Positions 1 through 6,393 are shown, counted from the first letter of the stretch. The stretch is 11,663 nucleotides of DNA from CAZTME01 sp964614795 (GCA_964614795.1 CAZTME010000033.1:1-11663); one strand, 5' to 3'. Translations and numbers: made by a program. The notes: generated by a model not told the origin, from the sequence alone.

Positions 1-39
1 AGTGTACCAGTAGCGATAGTTACTTTGTTGTAAGTACCG

Positions 40-762
40 TTGTCACCTAGAGGGATTATTTTTACAGTAATTGTTGTAGGACTGGGATATCTGCTGTGGT
101 TTTTATTTTGGCGAACAGAAGTACCTATTACTCCACCAGATACCACTCCTGGTCAAACTGGTCAGTTACCTGATATTGGTGAAGGTCCACCCACAGGAGT
201 GGTGATAGATCCAATTACCGGACTGCCAATTTCTGGCAATATCGGCCAATCTGGGGGACAAATACCAACTACTCCAGGTCAAATAGGCGGTCAACCTACG
301 GTTAGTGATCGAGCAATTGGTGGGCTTACGACTGCTAAAACAGTGATTGCTAAAAATATTACTGGAGTTAAACCAATTGGTGACGGTAAAAGTTTCAATT
401 ATTACGACTCAGCTGACAATAAATTTTATCGTTTGACTGCCAGTGGTGAGGTACAACCTTTATCTGATAAAAGATTTTTCAATGTTGATACAGTCACCTG
501 GTCACCTGATGGTGAAAAGGCAATTTTGGAATATCCGGATAGTACCAATATTTATTATGATTTTACTCAAGATAAGCAGGTGACCCTACCTAGGCAGATG
601 ACAGAGTTTGATTTTTCTCGCACCGGAACAAATATTGGTTTTAAATGGCAGTCAGATTTAGCCAATGATGATTGGTTAGGTGTAGCAACTCCGGACGGTA
701 GTGAAATTAAGTTTGTTGAGCCTATGAATAATGCTGGAGAAGATGTCCAGGTGGTTGTCTGA
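40..762 (+). CDS. Membrane-anchored TolB/PD40-like beta-propeller protein, C-terminally truncated
   Basis: Residues 5-24 form one strongly hydrophobic segment, so this is probably a signal anchor with the rest outside the cytoplasm. Residues about 30-90 are a low-complexity linker rich in Pro, Gly, Thr and Gln. From about 100 on there are beta-propeller-like strands: a clear PD40/WD40-like motif (VTWSPDGEKAILEY), a degenerate second repeat (FDFSRTGTNIGFKW) and the start of a third blade (ATPDGSEIKFV). The reading frame ends with VQVVV and a stop where a further WSPDG blade would be expected, so the last blades are missing. The loss coincides with the switch to phage-like DNA near 745. The start is uncertain: an in-frame TAA lies at 31-33, the first usable codon is TTG at 40, and no Shine-Dalgarno site is visible. 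The function is unknown; envelope-exposed propellers of this kind usually bind proteins or glycans. Confidence 0.6.
   Translation: MSPRGIIFTVIVVGLGYLLWFLFWRTEVPITPPDTTPGQTGQLPDIGEGPPTGVVIDPITGLPISGNIGQSGGQIPTTPGQIGGQPTVSDRAIGGLTTAKTVIAKNITGVKPIGDGKSFNYYDSADNKFYRLTASGEVQPLSDKRFFNVDTVTWSPDGEKAILEYPDSTNIYYDFTQDKQVTLPRQMTEFDFSRTGTNIGFKWQSDLANDDWLGVATPDGSEIKFVEPMNNAGEDVQVVV
731..762. other. Breakpoint joining chromosomal and phage-like DNA
   Basis: The propeller gene and the next gene overlap by 32 bases in different frames. The first loses its C-terminal blades here and the second loses its N-terminus. The shared stretch around GAGAAGATGTCCAGGTGG (739-756) reads plausibly in both contexts, as the propeller strand GEDVQV and as the helix EKMSRW. 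Base composition and codon use change on crossing it. No insertion sequence, integrase or att repeat is visible. It is either an illegitimate recombination through short homology or a metagenome assembly chimera. Confidence 0.5.
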
Positions 763-2392
763 AGCCATGCATGCCATGAGTCCGGCAGAGTCTGGGTTGA
801 TGGGTAAATTGGTAATGATGTCTTCCAAAGCATTCAAGGCAGGTACAACAACTCTTTATTTTCCCTTCACCCTCTCCAATGTAGTCCGTGACTATCAAAC
901 CGCTACGATGGTTTCCAAATACGGTTTTAATCCTGCGGTGTGGTTATCAGGATTTAAAGACGGTTTCCGCTCAGCATTTAAATGGGAATCTAAAGCCTAC
1001 GACGAATTTATGAGAAACCAAGGTGGCTATGGGAGCTACATTGAATCAACAAAAGGGCTATCAGTTGCTTCTGAGCAATTATTCCGACCCAGATGGATGG
1101 AAAGGACAAAAGCGGTCCTTAATCCCTTTGAGCTGATAGGAAACTTTTCTGAAGCCATAGAGCTTGCTCCACGACTCGGAATCTACAAAAAAGCTCTGAG
1201 CAAAGGTGCCAGTCCTTTAGAAGCAGCATTTGAAGCACGAAATGTCACTGTCGACTTTGCCAAAGCAGGAGTTGAAGCCCGCCTGATTAATATGTGGGTT
1301 CCGTTTGTAAATGCCCGCTGGCAAGGGTTACTAAATGTCACCCGTGTCATGAAAGATAATCCTGTCCGGACTGCCGCCAGAGCTCTTGCCATGACTGTTC
1401 TTCCTGGAATCGCTACTTATTTTTACAATGTCATGAACCATGAGGAATTGTGGGATGACATCCCACAGTGGGCAAAGGATACCTACTTCATCATTATTGT
1501 CGGCGAGGAAAAAGATGAGGATGGTAATAAAGTTCCCAAAGTGATCCAGATTCCTAAAGGTGATGTCGGGACAATTTTCTTCAACCCCCTGATGTACTCA
1601 TTTGAGTACGTGCGTAAGCAGGAACCTCAGAATCTCTTTAAGCTGGGTCTGGAATGGATGAGCCAGTTGGCACCGGTTCCATTTACAAGGGATGGAGAAT
1701 TATCTGCTCAAGCATTCTTCTCGGGTGCCTTACCACCCATTATTCGAACACCACTTGAAATAGCCACAAACACAAACTTCTTCACTGGATTTCCGGTGGT
1801 CCCAAGAAAATTAGAAAAGGTTGCCCCATCAGAACAATACGATAGTAGAACACCTGATTTAGCAGTCAAAATTGGTCGCGCACTTGGTGTAAGCCCTATG
1901 AAGCTCACACACGCCGTTTACGGGCTTACAGGGAGTCTGGCACGCGAGCTATTAAGCCCTGCAGATGTCCTGGGACTGACAATGGATCGTTTTTACCGAA
2001 CTCAGGGCGGTGAGAAACAACGTAGAGCCTGGGATATCAAATATGAAGCCGAGGTAGGCTACAACACCACCCGTCTGCAAATGAAGAAGCTTGTCGAGGC
2101 AGGTGATCTTCAGGGAGCACAGCAAATGGCACTGAGGTGGAATGAGGAAGCGGAAAAGCTAATTCCACAGGTTGTCCCGCTTCTGATGAAAGACGATCCT
2201 AAAGAAGCATCGCTTTTCCAAAGCAGCATCACCTTCAATGCGAATGATTTACAACGCTTATTAAAAACGACTCTTCCCGGTGGTATTCCTCAAGAAACGG
2301 ACAGTGATGAACAGAAATCACCACGTATTCCATTGAAGACAGAGACTGGTTCCGGAGACAATCAAAGTATCAAGAGTCTCATTTATAGATAA
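731..2392 (+). CDS. C-terminal part of a phage large polyvalent-type protein (LPD38-like)
   Basis: The open frame of 553 codons starts in the propeller gene's DNA, so its ATG is probably fortuitous and the true protein was longer upstream. Residues about 42-56 contain LYFPFTLSNVVRDYQTA, resembling the N(V/I)(V/I)RD signature I associate with the large polyvalent-protein-associated domain LPD38. It continues with a long helical region (about 90-230), including an ARNVTVDFAKAG stretch and a WVPFVNARWQG stretch, then a PLMYSFEYV-type segment and a charged helical tail. Polyvalent proteins are giant multi-domain proteins of phages and conjugative elements, delivered with the DNA to manipulate the new host. 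The assignment is from memory of the family and not checked by search. The stop lies 6 nt before the next start, which suggests co-transcription with the endolysin and holin genes. The alternative is an uncharacterised phage structural or internal virion protein. Confidence 0.45.
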   Translation: MLEKMSRWLSEAMHAMSPAESGLMGKLVMMSSKAFKAGTTTLYFPFTLSNVVRDYQTATMVSKYGFNPAVWLSGFKDGFRSAFKWESKAYDEFMRNQGGYGSYIESTKGLSVASEQLFRPRWMERTKAVLNPFELIGNFSEAIELAPRLGIYKKALSKGASPLEAAFEARNVTVDFAKAGVEARLINMWVPFVNARWQGLLNVTRVMKDNPVRTAARALAMTVLPGIATYFYNVMNHEELWDDIPQWAKDTYFIIIVGEEKDEDGNKVPKVIQIPKGDVGTIFFNPLMYSFEYVRKQEPQNLFKLGLEWMSQLAPVPFTRDGELSAQAFFSGALPPIIRTPLEIATNTNFFTGFPVVPRKLEKVAPSEQYDSRTPDLAVKIGRALGVSPMKLTHAVYGLTGSLARELLSPADVLGLTMDRFYRTQGGEKQRRAWDIKYEAEVGYNTTRLQMKKLVEAGDLQGAQQMALRWNEEAEKLIPQVVPLLMKDDPKEASLFQSSITFNANDLQRLLKTTLPGGIPQETDSDEQKSPRIPLKTETGSGDNQSIKSLIYR

Positions 2393-2398
2393 ACAGCT

Positions 2399-3466
2399 AT
2401 GGCAGATATAACCAGACCAATTGAACCATTTGAACTAAACCAGGGATTTGGAGAAAACCCCGCAGACTATGCTCGGTTTGGACTCAAAGGACATAACGGC
2501 TGGGACTTAAAAACAAAGTTTCCCGATACTCCACAAGGCTTTCGAAATATTCTCTCTTCTTGGGCTTCTAAATTTTATACGCAAGGCAACGAAGGAAATG
2601 ATGGCTTCGGGCTGTACGTTGAAGTCATCGTACAACTTTATAACACTTACAAGCTGACCTATGCTCACTGCAAATCCATTGAAAACTTTGAGAATAAGAA
2701 CGAAGGTGACACGCTGGCCATCAGCGATAATACCGGCAACAGTACCGGTAGTCATCTCCATTTAACTGTAAAACGAGGCCAACTTCAGAATGGCAAATTT
2801 GTAAGTGACAACTATAACAATGGCTACTTCGGAGCAATTAATCCCCAAGAGTTCTTTGATGAACTTAGAAAGTACAAGAAGGAGAAAGGCACGACATCTG
2901 CTCCTGAAGGTTGTCTGGTGCCAAACACGCCTGAATGGCGAACTAAGTACGAGCAGGTGGTCTCTTCAGCAACTAAATGGGCTGACACATTAAAGATTTT
3001 AGAAATCGCAGATGACCCCAATACTACCCCCAGCGACAGAATTAAGAGTGTAGTAGGAGGGTATAAAAGTAGGGAAACTGACCTATCTAACAAGCTAAAT
3101 GAGAAGTCTATTGAAATCAGCAAAGCCACCCAGGAGATAACCAATAGAACCGAACAAGTTGGCAGACTTGAGAAGGATTTGCTAGACAAAGATAAATACT
3201 ATAAAGCCCTGATTGACGCACTGAATAAACAACTCAAACACGGCTCGGATGCTCTCCCCTTAGCACAGGCTCGCATAGGGGTACTGGAGGGCCAGCTAGA
3301 TGAGGCGAATAAAGCCAAGGGCAGAGCTCTAAATGATGCTCAGGAAGCCAAAAGCCAGTTGGATGCCTGTCAAAAGGGCACGTTGGTCCCGACTCCACAA
3401 TTAATTTTTTCTCTAGTTGTTCAGTATCTCAGTAATAAATTACCTAAAGGAGGTGAAAAATTATGA
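2399..3466 (+). CDS. M23 (LytM-type) zinc endopeptidase with C-terminal coiled coil, probable phage endolysin
   Basis: The protein has 355 residues. The N-terminal half is an M23 metallopeptidase: HNGWD gives the HxxxD zinc pair (H32, D36), YAHC supplies H90, and SHLHL gives the HxH pair (H119, H121), preceded by the usual GNSTG turn. All expected metal and catalytic residues are present, so it should cut peptide cross-links in peptidoglycan. There is no signal peptide, which fits export through a holin. Residues about 215-335 are a heptad-like, highly charged coiled coil in place of a recognisable wall-binding domain, and the tail ends in a short hydrophobic stretch (QLIFSLVVQYL). It sits 6 nt after the polyvalent-type gene and its stop overlaps the holin start by the ATGA arrangement, so it is part of a lysis cassette. 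A virion-associated peptidase is the main alternative. Confidence 0.75.
   Translation: MADITRPIEPFELNQGFGENPADYARFGLKGHNGWDLKTKFPDTPQGFRNILSSWASKFYTQGNEGNDGFGLYVEVIVQLYNTYKLTYAHCKSIENFENKNEGDTLAISDNTGNSTGSHLHLTVKRGQLQNGKFVSDNYNNGYFGAINPQEFFDELRKYKKEKGTTSAPEGCLVPNTPEWRTKYEQVVSSATKWADTLKILEIADDPNTTPSDRIKSVVGGYKSRETDLSNKLNEKSIEISKATQEITNRTEQVGRLEKDLLDKDKYYKALIDALNKQLKHGSDALPLAQARIGVLEGQLDEANKAKGRALNDAQEAKSQLDACQKGTLVPTPQLIFSLVVQYLSNKLPKGGEKL
3446..3456 (+). promoter_or_regulatory. Near-perfect Shine-Dalgarno site for the holin-like gene
   Basis: AAAGGAGGTGA lies 6 nt before the ATG at 3463, inside the end of the endolysin gene. It matches the anti-Shine-Dalgarno sequence almost completely. No other gene in the window has anything comparable, so it fixes this start and implies high holin translation. 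Confidence 0.75.
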
Positions 3467-3687
3467 TAGTTACCAGCCCAAAATATCAGTTGACAGTCGA
3501 CGACTTTAAAAAGCTTGGTACGGGTTTGGGAATTGCACTCCTCGGAGCAGCATTAACGTATTTGACTGAAAAGATTCCCAATATAGACTTCGGCCAATGG
3601 ACTCCGATTGTTGTTGCTTTCTGGTCAGTCGTTGTGAATACCATTAGGAAATGGCTCACCGATAGTAAATATATTGAATCCAACTAA
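3463..3687 (+). CDS. Small two-helix membrane protein, putative holin
   Basis: The protein has 74 residues and two hydrophobic segments at about 18-38 (GTGLGIALLGAALTYLTEKI) and 46-65 (TPIVVAFWSVVVNTIRKWL), separated by a short polar turn, with a charged C-terminus. Size, topology and position directly after a peptidoglycan peptidase fit a phage holin, which would form membrane lesions that release the endolysin. The start overlaps the endolysin stop (ATGA) and follows a very strong ribosome binding site. No named holin family is recognised with certainty. A structural membrane protein cannot be excluded. Confidence 0.6.
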   Translation: MIVTSPKYQLTVDDFKKLGTGLGIALLGAALTYLTEKIPNIDFGQWTPIVVAFWSVVVNTIRKWLTDSKYIESN

Positions 3688-3689
3688 CC

Positions 3690-3938
3690 ATGAACAACGA
3701 ACCAGTAAACACCGTTGAAATGCTCGAGCGGGTAGCCAAACTCGAAGAACGGGTTGATGGTGGGTTTGGTTCTGTGAATAAAGAGCTCAAGGAAATTAAA
3801 GAAAACCACTTACACCAATTACAAGCGGATGTTAGCGACTTAAAAGTAAAGGTAAGTACTTTGGCAGTGAAGATCAGTATTGCGGCGGCGGTAGCAACAA
3901 TAGTTGGAGATTTTATTTTCCGTCTTCTTTTTCGGTAG
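3690..3938 (+). CDS. XhlA-like small protein: coiled coil plus C-terminal membrane anchor, putative second holin
   Basis: The protein has 82 residues. Residues about 8-58 form a coiled coil (ERVAKLEERVDGGFGSVNK onward, with repeated KEIKEN and LKVKV heptads). Residues about 60-80 are a single transmembrane helix (ISIAAAVATIVGDFIFRLLF). This layout, N-terminal coiled coil and C-terminal anchor in about 80 residues, is that of haemolysin XhlA-type proteins, which act with a holin and lytic enzyme in some prophages (known for the family). It starts 2 nt after the previous stop, so it is almost certainly translated from the same message. Its last 26 bases overlap the convergent regulator gene, and a hairpin terminator begins in its stop codon. 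Confidence 0.6.
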   Translation: MNNEPVNTVEMLERVAKLEERVDGGFGSVNKELKEIKENHLHQLQADVSDLKVKVSTLAVKISIAAAVATIVGDFIFRLLFR

Positions 3939-4227
3939 AAGACTTAGTCTTCTTGTCTTTTTTGACAGGCTTTTCTTCTGACTTGTTATTGAACACAAGA
4001 TTATTCAAATCATTAGTAAATCCCTTAAATGAGTTAGCATTCAATACATGGAAGTATCCCGCATCAGGATTACCGGTAAAGATTAAAGTATCACCAGGAT
4101 TAATGTTCTGAGCTTTACGCAGTTTTGCAGGTATAACAATTTGACCGCGCGAACTCACCGGAGCGGTCCCGAAGACTGTCATCTTTACTTGTGGCTTCTT
4201 TTTTGAGCCTGTATCTTTCATAGTCAT
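3913..4227 (-). CDS. AbrB/MazE/SpoVT-type swapped-hairpin DNA-binding protein
   Basis: The protein has 104 residues. Residues about 18-60 hold the AbrB/SpoVT fold signature: FGTAPVSSRGQIVIPAKLRK, then INPGDTLIF, the usual beta-strand and loop pattern of this dimeric DNA-binding domain. The C-terminal third is a Lys/Glu-rich, probably disordered tail (KKDKKTKSSTEKEDGK). Such proteins are transition-state regulators or toxin-antitoxin antitoxins. No toxin gene is adjacent, so a regulator is more likely. It is convergent with the lysis genes and overlaps the last by 26 bases. The start could be codon 1 or 3 (ATGACTATG). It may belong to the phage-like segment or to the host; AbrB-type proteins are common in candidate phyla. 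A hairpin and a -10 box lie in its leader. Confidence 0.75.
   Translation of the reverse strand: MTMKDTGSKKKPQVKMTVFGTAPVSSRGQIVIPAKLRKAQNINPGDTLIFTGNPDAGYFHVLNANSFKGFTNDLNNLVFNNKSEEKPVKKDKKTKSSTEKEDGK
3937..3963 (+). terminator. Rho-independent terminator of the lysis cassette
   Basis: A perfect 7-bp stem (AGAAGAC at 3937-3943, GTCTTCT at 3947-3953, loop TTA) is followed by a T-rich run ending in seven T. It begins inside the TAG stop of the XhlA-like gene and lies within the 3' coding end of the convergent regulator, whose Lys-rich tail it encodes. A second GTCTTCT copy at 3922-3928 could compete for the same arm. Confidence 0.6.
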
Positions 4228-4260
4228 TTAAAAACGGCAACTAACCCACCGAGAAATTGT

Positions 4261-4290
4261 CCTACTATAAAGAATAATCTTTAATGTAGG
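4261..4290. repeat. Interrupted inverted repeat in the leader of the AbrB-type gene, possible operator
   Basis: CCTAC and GTAGG (4261-4265, 4286-4290) enclose TAAAGA and TCTTTA (4268-4273, 4278-4283) with a 2x2 mismatch and an ATAA loop. It sits between the predicted -10 box and the start codon. It could be an operator for the AbrB-type protein, as many of them repress their own genes, or a leader hairpin. The function is inferred from position only. Confidence 0.35.
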
Positions 4291-4298
4291 TTGTGGGT

Positions 4299-4304
4299 AT
4301 TATA
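4299..4304 (-). promoter_or_regulatory. Candidate -10 box for the AbrB-type gene
   Basis: On the minus strand a perfect TATAAT lies about 70 bases upstream of the start codon. No convincing -35 box stands at 16-18 bases, so only the -10 is supported. Confidence 0.4.
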
Positions 4305-4402
4305 CAATACATCTAACTCGAGATCAGTGCAACAACAGAAAGTGACAGAAATAACCTTGTATAAACAGCGATAAAAGAAGTAAAATACAGAAAGTGGGAT
4401 CA

Positions 4403-4528
4403 TTAAAAAGTGGCAAAAGAGTTAATGCCCATTCGTTCTTTAAGAAGCTGGAACTGTAAAGCAAGATCCTGTTTGATATAGTCATCCAGGCTAAATAGGT
4501 TCGAGCTGAGTACCGTTACCAGCTCAAT
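4403..4528 (-). pseudogene. C-terminal remnant of an unidentified gene at the right end of the phage-like segment
   Basis: The 328 bases between the AbrB-type gene and the next gene contain no complete gene. A 41-codon open stretch on the minus strand reads like real protein: helical residues NLFSLDDYIKQDLALQFQLL and then KERMGINSFATF before TAA. It has no start codon, is preceded in frame by a stop, and is more GC-rich than the DNA to its right. Composition drops to the AT-rich background at about 4530, so this may be the right edge of the imported segment. I do not recognise the family; a transposase or phage protein tail is possible. The rest of the gap (4228-4402) holds the leader hairpin, the -10 box and a 10-base direct repeat ACAGAAAGTG (4335, 4387). 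Confidence 0.3.
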
Positions 4529-4555
4529 TTATATATTTGGGCGATTATTACCTTC

Positions 4556-4903
4556 TTAATTTTCTTGTGAAAAAATTTGGGCGGAAGGAGCAGCCAATTG
4601 GTTGGATGGGCAACTTGAGTTATGAATCGCTAATTCTTGCTCAACGTTTTTTTGAATTCCAAGTGTGAGATAGACAATTCCGCCAACAAATGAAGTTTTT
4701 TGATTATTTAAAATACAGTCGCTCATTTCTTCATAAGTTTTGAGTTTACTATAGCAAGAAGCCTGGCTGTTTTTGGGATCAGATACTTCGATTTGCGCGA
4801 TTTCCAGACACTGATTTAATTTTGCCATTGGTGGAGCAATGAATTGACTATATATTAAGTATCCTATGACAATAATGATAATTAAAAATATTAACGATTT
4901 CAT
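4556..4903 (-). CDS. Small exported or membrane-anchored protein with four cysteines, function unknown
   Basis: The protein has 115 residues. Residues 4-23 are an uncharged hydrophobic segment (LIFLIIIIVIGYLIYSQFI), probably an uncleaved signal anchor. The remaining about 90 residues are polar and carry C32, C50, C63 and C98. An even number of cysteines outside the membrane suggests two disulfides. The window also encodes a VKOR-domain protein, whose relatives drive disulfide formation outside the membrane, so this could be one of its clients (inference). The start ATG at 4903 has no clear Shine-Dalgarno site. The gene is divergent from the iron-permease-family gene. No family is recognised. 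Confidence 0.6.
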   Translation of the reverse strand: MKSLIFLIIIIVIGYLIYSQFIAPPMAKLNQCLEIAQIEVSDPKNSQASCYSKLKTYEEMSDCILNNQKTSFVGGIVYLTLGIQKNVEQELAIHNSSCPSNQLAAPSAQIFSQEN

Positions 4904-4963
4904 TGATTATTTCATAAACGAAAAAATGATAAAAAGCGACAAATTAGCAAAACCTACAGTTTC

Positions 4964-4972
4964 AGTATACCA
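4964..4972 (-). promoter_or_regulatory. Extended -10 promoter for the four-cysteine protein
   Basis: On the minus strand TGGTATACT fits an extended -10 (TGn plus TATACT), about 60 bases upstream of the start. The core GTATAC is self-complementary. On the plus strand TTAGCA at 4945-4950 and TATACC stand 16 bases apart, so a weak promoter for the iron-permease-family gene may share the site. Confidence 0.4.
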
Positions 4973-5002
4973 AATTGGTTGATAATCAGTTATTATCAAG
5001 TG

Positions 5003-5404
5003 ATGAAAGATTATTTTCGCTCCTTCGCAACCGGTGTTTCACGATTGGCTGGTTCACCCAAAACGTTTGTTTTAGCGGTTATAATGATTGTAATTTGGTT
5101 AATGCTGGGAGAATTATTTTCTTTTTCCGACACGTGGCAATTGTTTATCAATACTCTTACAACAATAATTACATTTTTAATGGTTTTTCTTATTCAGAAT
5201 ACGCAAAATAGAGATACTAAAGCCATTCATATGAAATTGGATGAACTCTTGCGATCAACAAAAACAGCCAGAAATGAATTTATAGATATTGAAAAAATGA
5301 GTGATGAGCGTTTGGAAGCAATGCATGAAGAATTTGAAAAATTGCATAATCGAGCGGAAAGAGAACTCCACAGAAGAAAACCAAAAAATAAACTCGTGAC
5401 ATAA
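5003..5404 (+). CDS. Low-affinity iron permease family membrane protein
   Basis: The protein has 133 residues from the ATG at 5003. That start was chosen because the family pattern FxxFAxxVSRLAGSPxxF begins at once (YFRSFATGVSRLAGSPKTF); an upstream TTG at 4979 would add eight unconserved residues. Two transmembrane helices follow, at about 22-40 and 50-70. Next comes the highly conserved block TFLMVFLIQNTQNRD and then IHMKLDELLRSTKTARN, the hallmark of this family (Pfam Iron_permease). The C-terminal 50 residues are a charged, cytoplasmic-looking helix. The family was named from fungal Fet4, and iron transport is not established for the short bacterial members. The stop is 20 bases before the glycosyltransferase start, so the two are likely co-transcribed. 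A small inverted repeat (ATGAAAT/ATTTCAT, 5406-5426) reaches the next start codon. Confidence 0.8.
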   Translation: MKDYFRSFATGVSRLAGSPKTFVLAVIMIVIWLMLGELFSFSDTWQLFINTLTTIITFLMVFLIQNTQNRDTKAIHMKLDELLRSTKTARNEFIDIEKMSDERLEAMHEEFEKLHNRAERELHRRKPKNKLVT

Positions 5405-5424
5405 TATGAAATTAATCTCATTTC

Positions 5425-6393
5425 ATGAGCACTTCTCATAATTTCAATCCATCAGCTGAAGTTTCGGTGGTAGTCACTGTTCTCAATGAAGTAAACACTA
5501 TTATTTTACTGTTGAATGCCTTGGCCAAACAGACACTTTTGCCAAAGGAAGTAATAATTGTGGATGGAGGCTCAAAAGACGGAACACAGTCGTTGTTGCA
5601 AAAATTGCGTAAACAATTTAAGTTTCCAGTAATTTTTCGGCAAGCCAATGGCAATCGCAGTGTGGGTCGAAACGTGGCAATTAGCGAAATGAGCGCTTGC
5701 GAATTAATCGCGATAACCGATGCCGGTTGTTTGCCAAAAAAAGATTGGCTGGAGAAATTGGTTGAGGCGCAAAAAAATACCAATGCTTGGGTAGTAGCCG
5801 GTTATTATCAGGTTTGGCATGATGCGAGTAATTTTCAAAAATTAATAGCTCCGTTTTTTTTGGTCATGCCCGATCAAATTAAGAGCGACGATTTTTTGCC
5901 AGCAACCAGATCAATGTTGTTAAAGAAGATTGCTTGGAAAAATACCGGAGGGTTTGATGAGAAGTTAAGTGATAATGAGGATTATGTTTTTGCGCGCGAC
6001 CTGCGGTCGCGCGCAATTTCCATGACCTTCACCAATCAAGCAATAGTTGAATGGCAACCACCAAACAATATAAAATCATTTTATCGGACAATCTTTCGTT
6101 TTGCCAGGGGTGATGTTCAAGCCGAAATTTTTCGACCGGCTCTAAAAAAACTCATCATTAGAACCTTGCTGTTTTTTACAATGGCGATTATTGCATTTAG
6201 TATCTCTTTGCTATTTTTCTTCCTCACTCTATTGATAATTTTAATAGTTTATTCATTTTTTTCCATTTTTAAACATCGAAAACATTTGCCCGAACTCTGG
6301 ATATTATTACCAATCTTTCATTTAATTGCCGATTTGGCAATTTTGCATGGAAGTTTCCTTGGTTTGAAAAAGATAAAATCAAAAAAGAAGTGA
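5425..6393 (+). CDS. Family 2 glycosyltransferase with C-terminal membrane helices
   Basis: The protein has 322 residues. The GT-A fold starts at VSVVVTVLNE (13-22). Motifs follow in order: VDGGSKDGT (46-54) for nucleotide-sugar binding; RNVAI (82-86); TDAGC with D99 in the place of the metal-binding DxD; and SDNEDYVFARDL (182-193) with the E185-D186 pair expected for the catalytic base. Residues about 240-275 and 285-310 are hydrophobic, so the enzyme is anchored to the inner membrane with the catalytic domain in the cytoplasm. It probably adds a sugar from a nucleotide donor to a lipid-linked or envelope glycan; the specificity cannot be told. Residues 189-197 are encoded by a perfect GC-rich inverted repeat. 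The stop codon touches the 3' end of the oppositely oriented tRNA-Gln. Confidence 0.85.
   Translation: MSTSHNFNPSAEVSVVVTVLNEVNTIILLLNALAKQTLLPKEVIIVDGGSKDGTQSLLQKLRKQFKFPVIFRQANGNRSVGRNVAISEMSACELIAITDAGCLPKKDWLEKLVEAQKNTNAWVVAGYYQVWHDASNFQKLIAPFFLVMPDQIKSDDFLPATRSMLLKKIAWKNTGGFDEKLSDNEDYVFARDLRSRAISMTFTNQAIVEWQPPNNIKSFYRTIFRFARGDVQAEIFRPALKKLIIRTLLFFTMAIIAFSISLLFFFLTLLIILIVYSFFSIFKHRKHLPELWILLPIFHLIADLAILHGSFLGLKKIKSKKK
5991..6015. repeat. Perfect 11-bp GC-rich inverted repeat inside the glycosyltransferase gene
   Basis: TGCGCGCGACC and GGTCGCGCGCA are separated by only TGC. The element codes for residues 189-197 (FARDLRSRA) right after the catalytic NEDY motif. It is the most GC-rich stretch of an AT-rich gene. 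The reading frame and motif spacing look normal, so it need not be an insertion. Confidence 0.7.

Noticed and set aside
1..39. Coding continuation of the propeller protein upstream of 40
   Set aside because: An in-frame TAA at 31-33 closes the frame, and the 30 bases before it are too short to judge a frameshift.
2805..3189. Open frames of 62 and 121 codons overlapping the endolysin
   Set aside because: They are out-of-frame shadows of the coiled-coil coding region; the M23 frame has all catalytic motifs.
4335..4396. Direct repeat ACAGAAAGTG (two copies, 52 bases apart) as iterons or a CRISPR-like unit
   Set aside because: Only two short copies, no regular spacing series, and no replication or Cas gene nearby.
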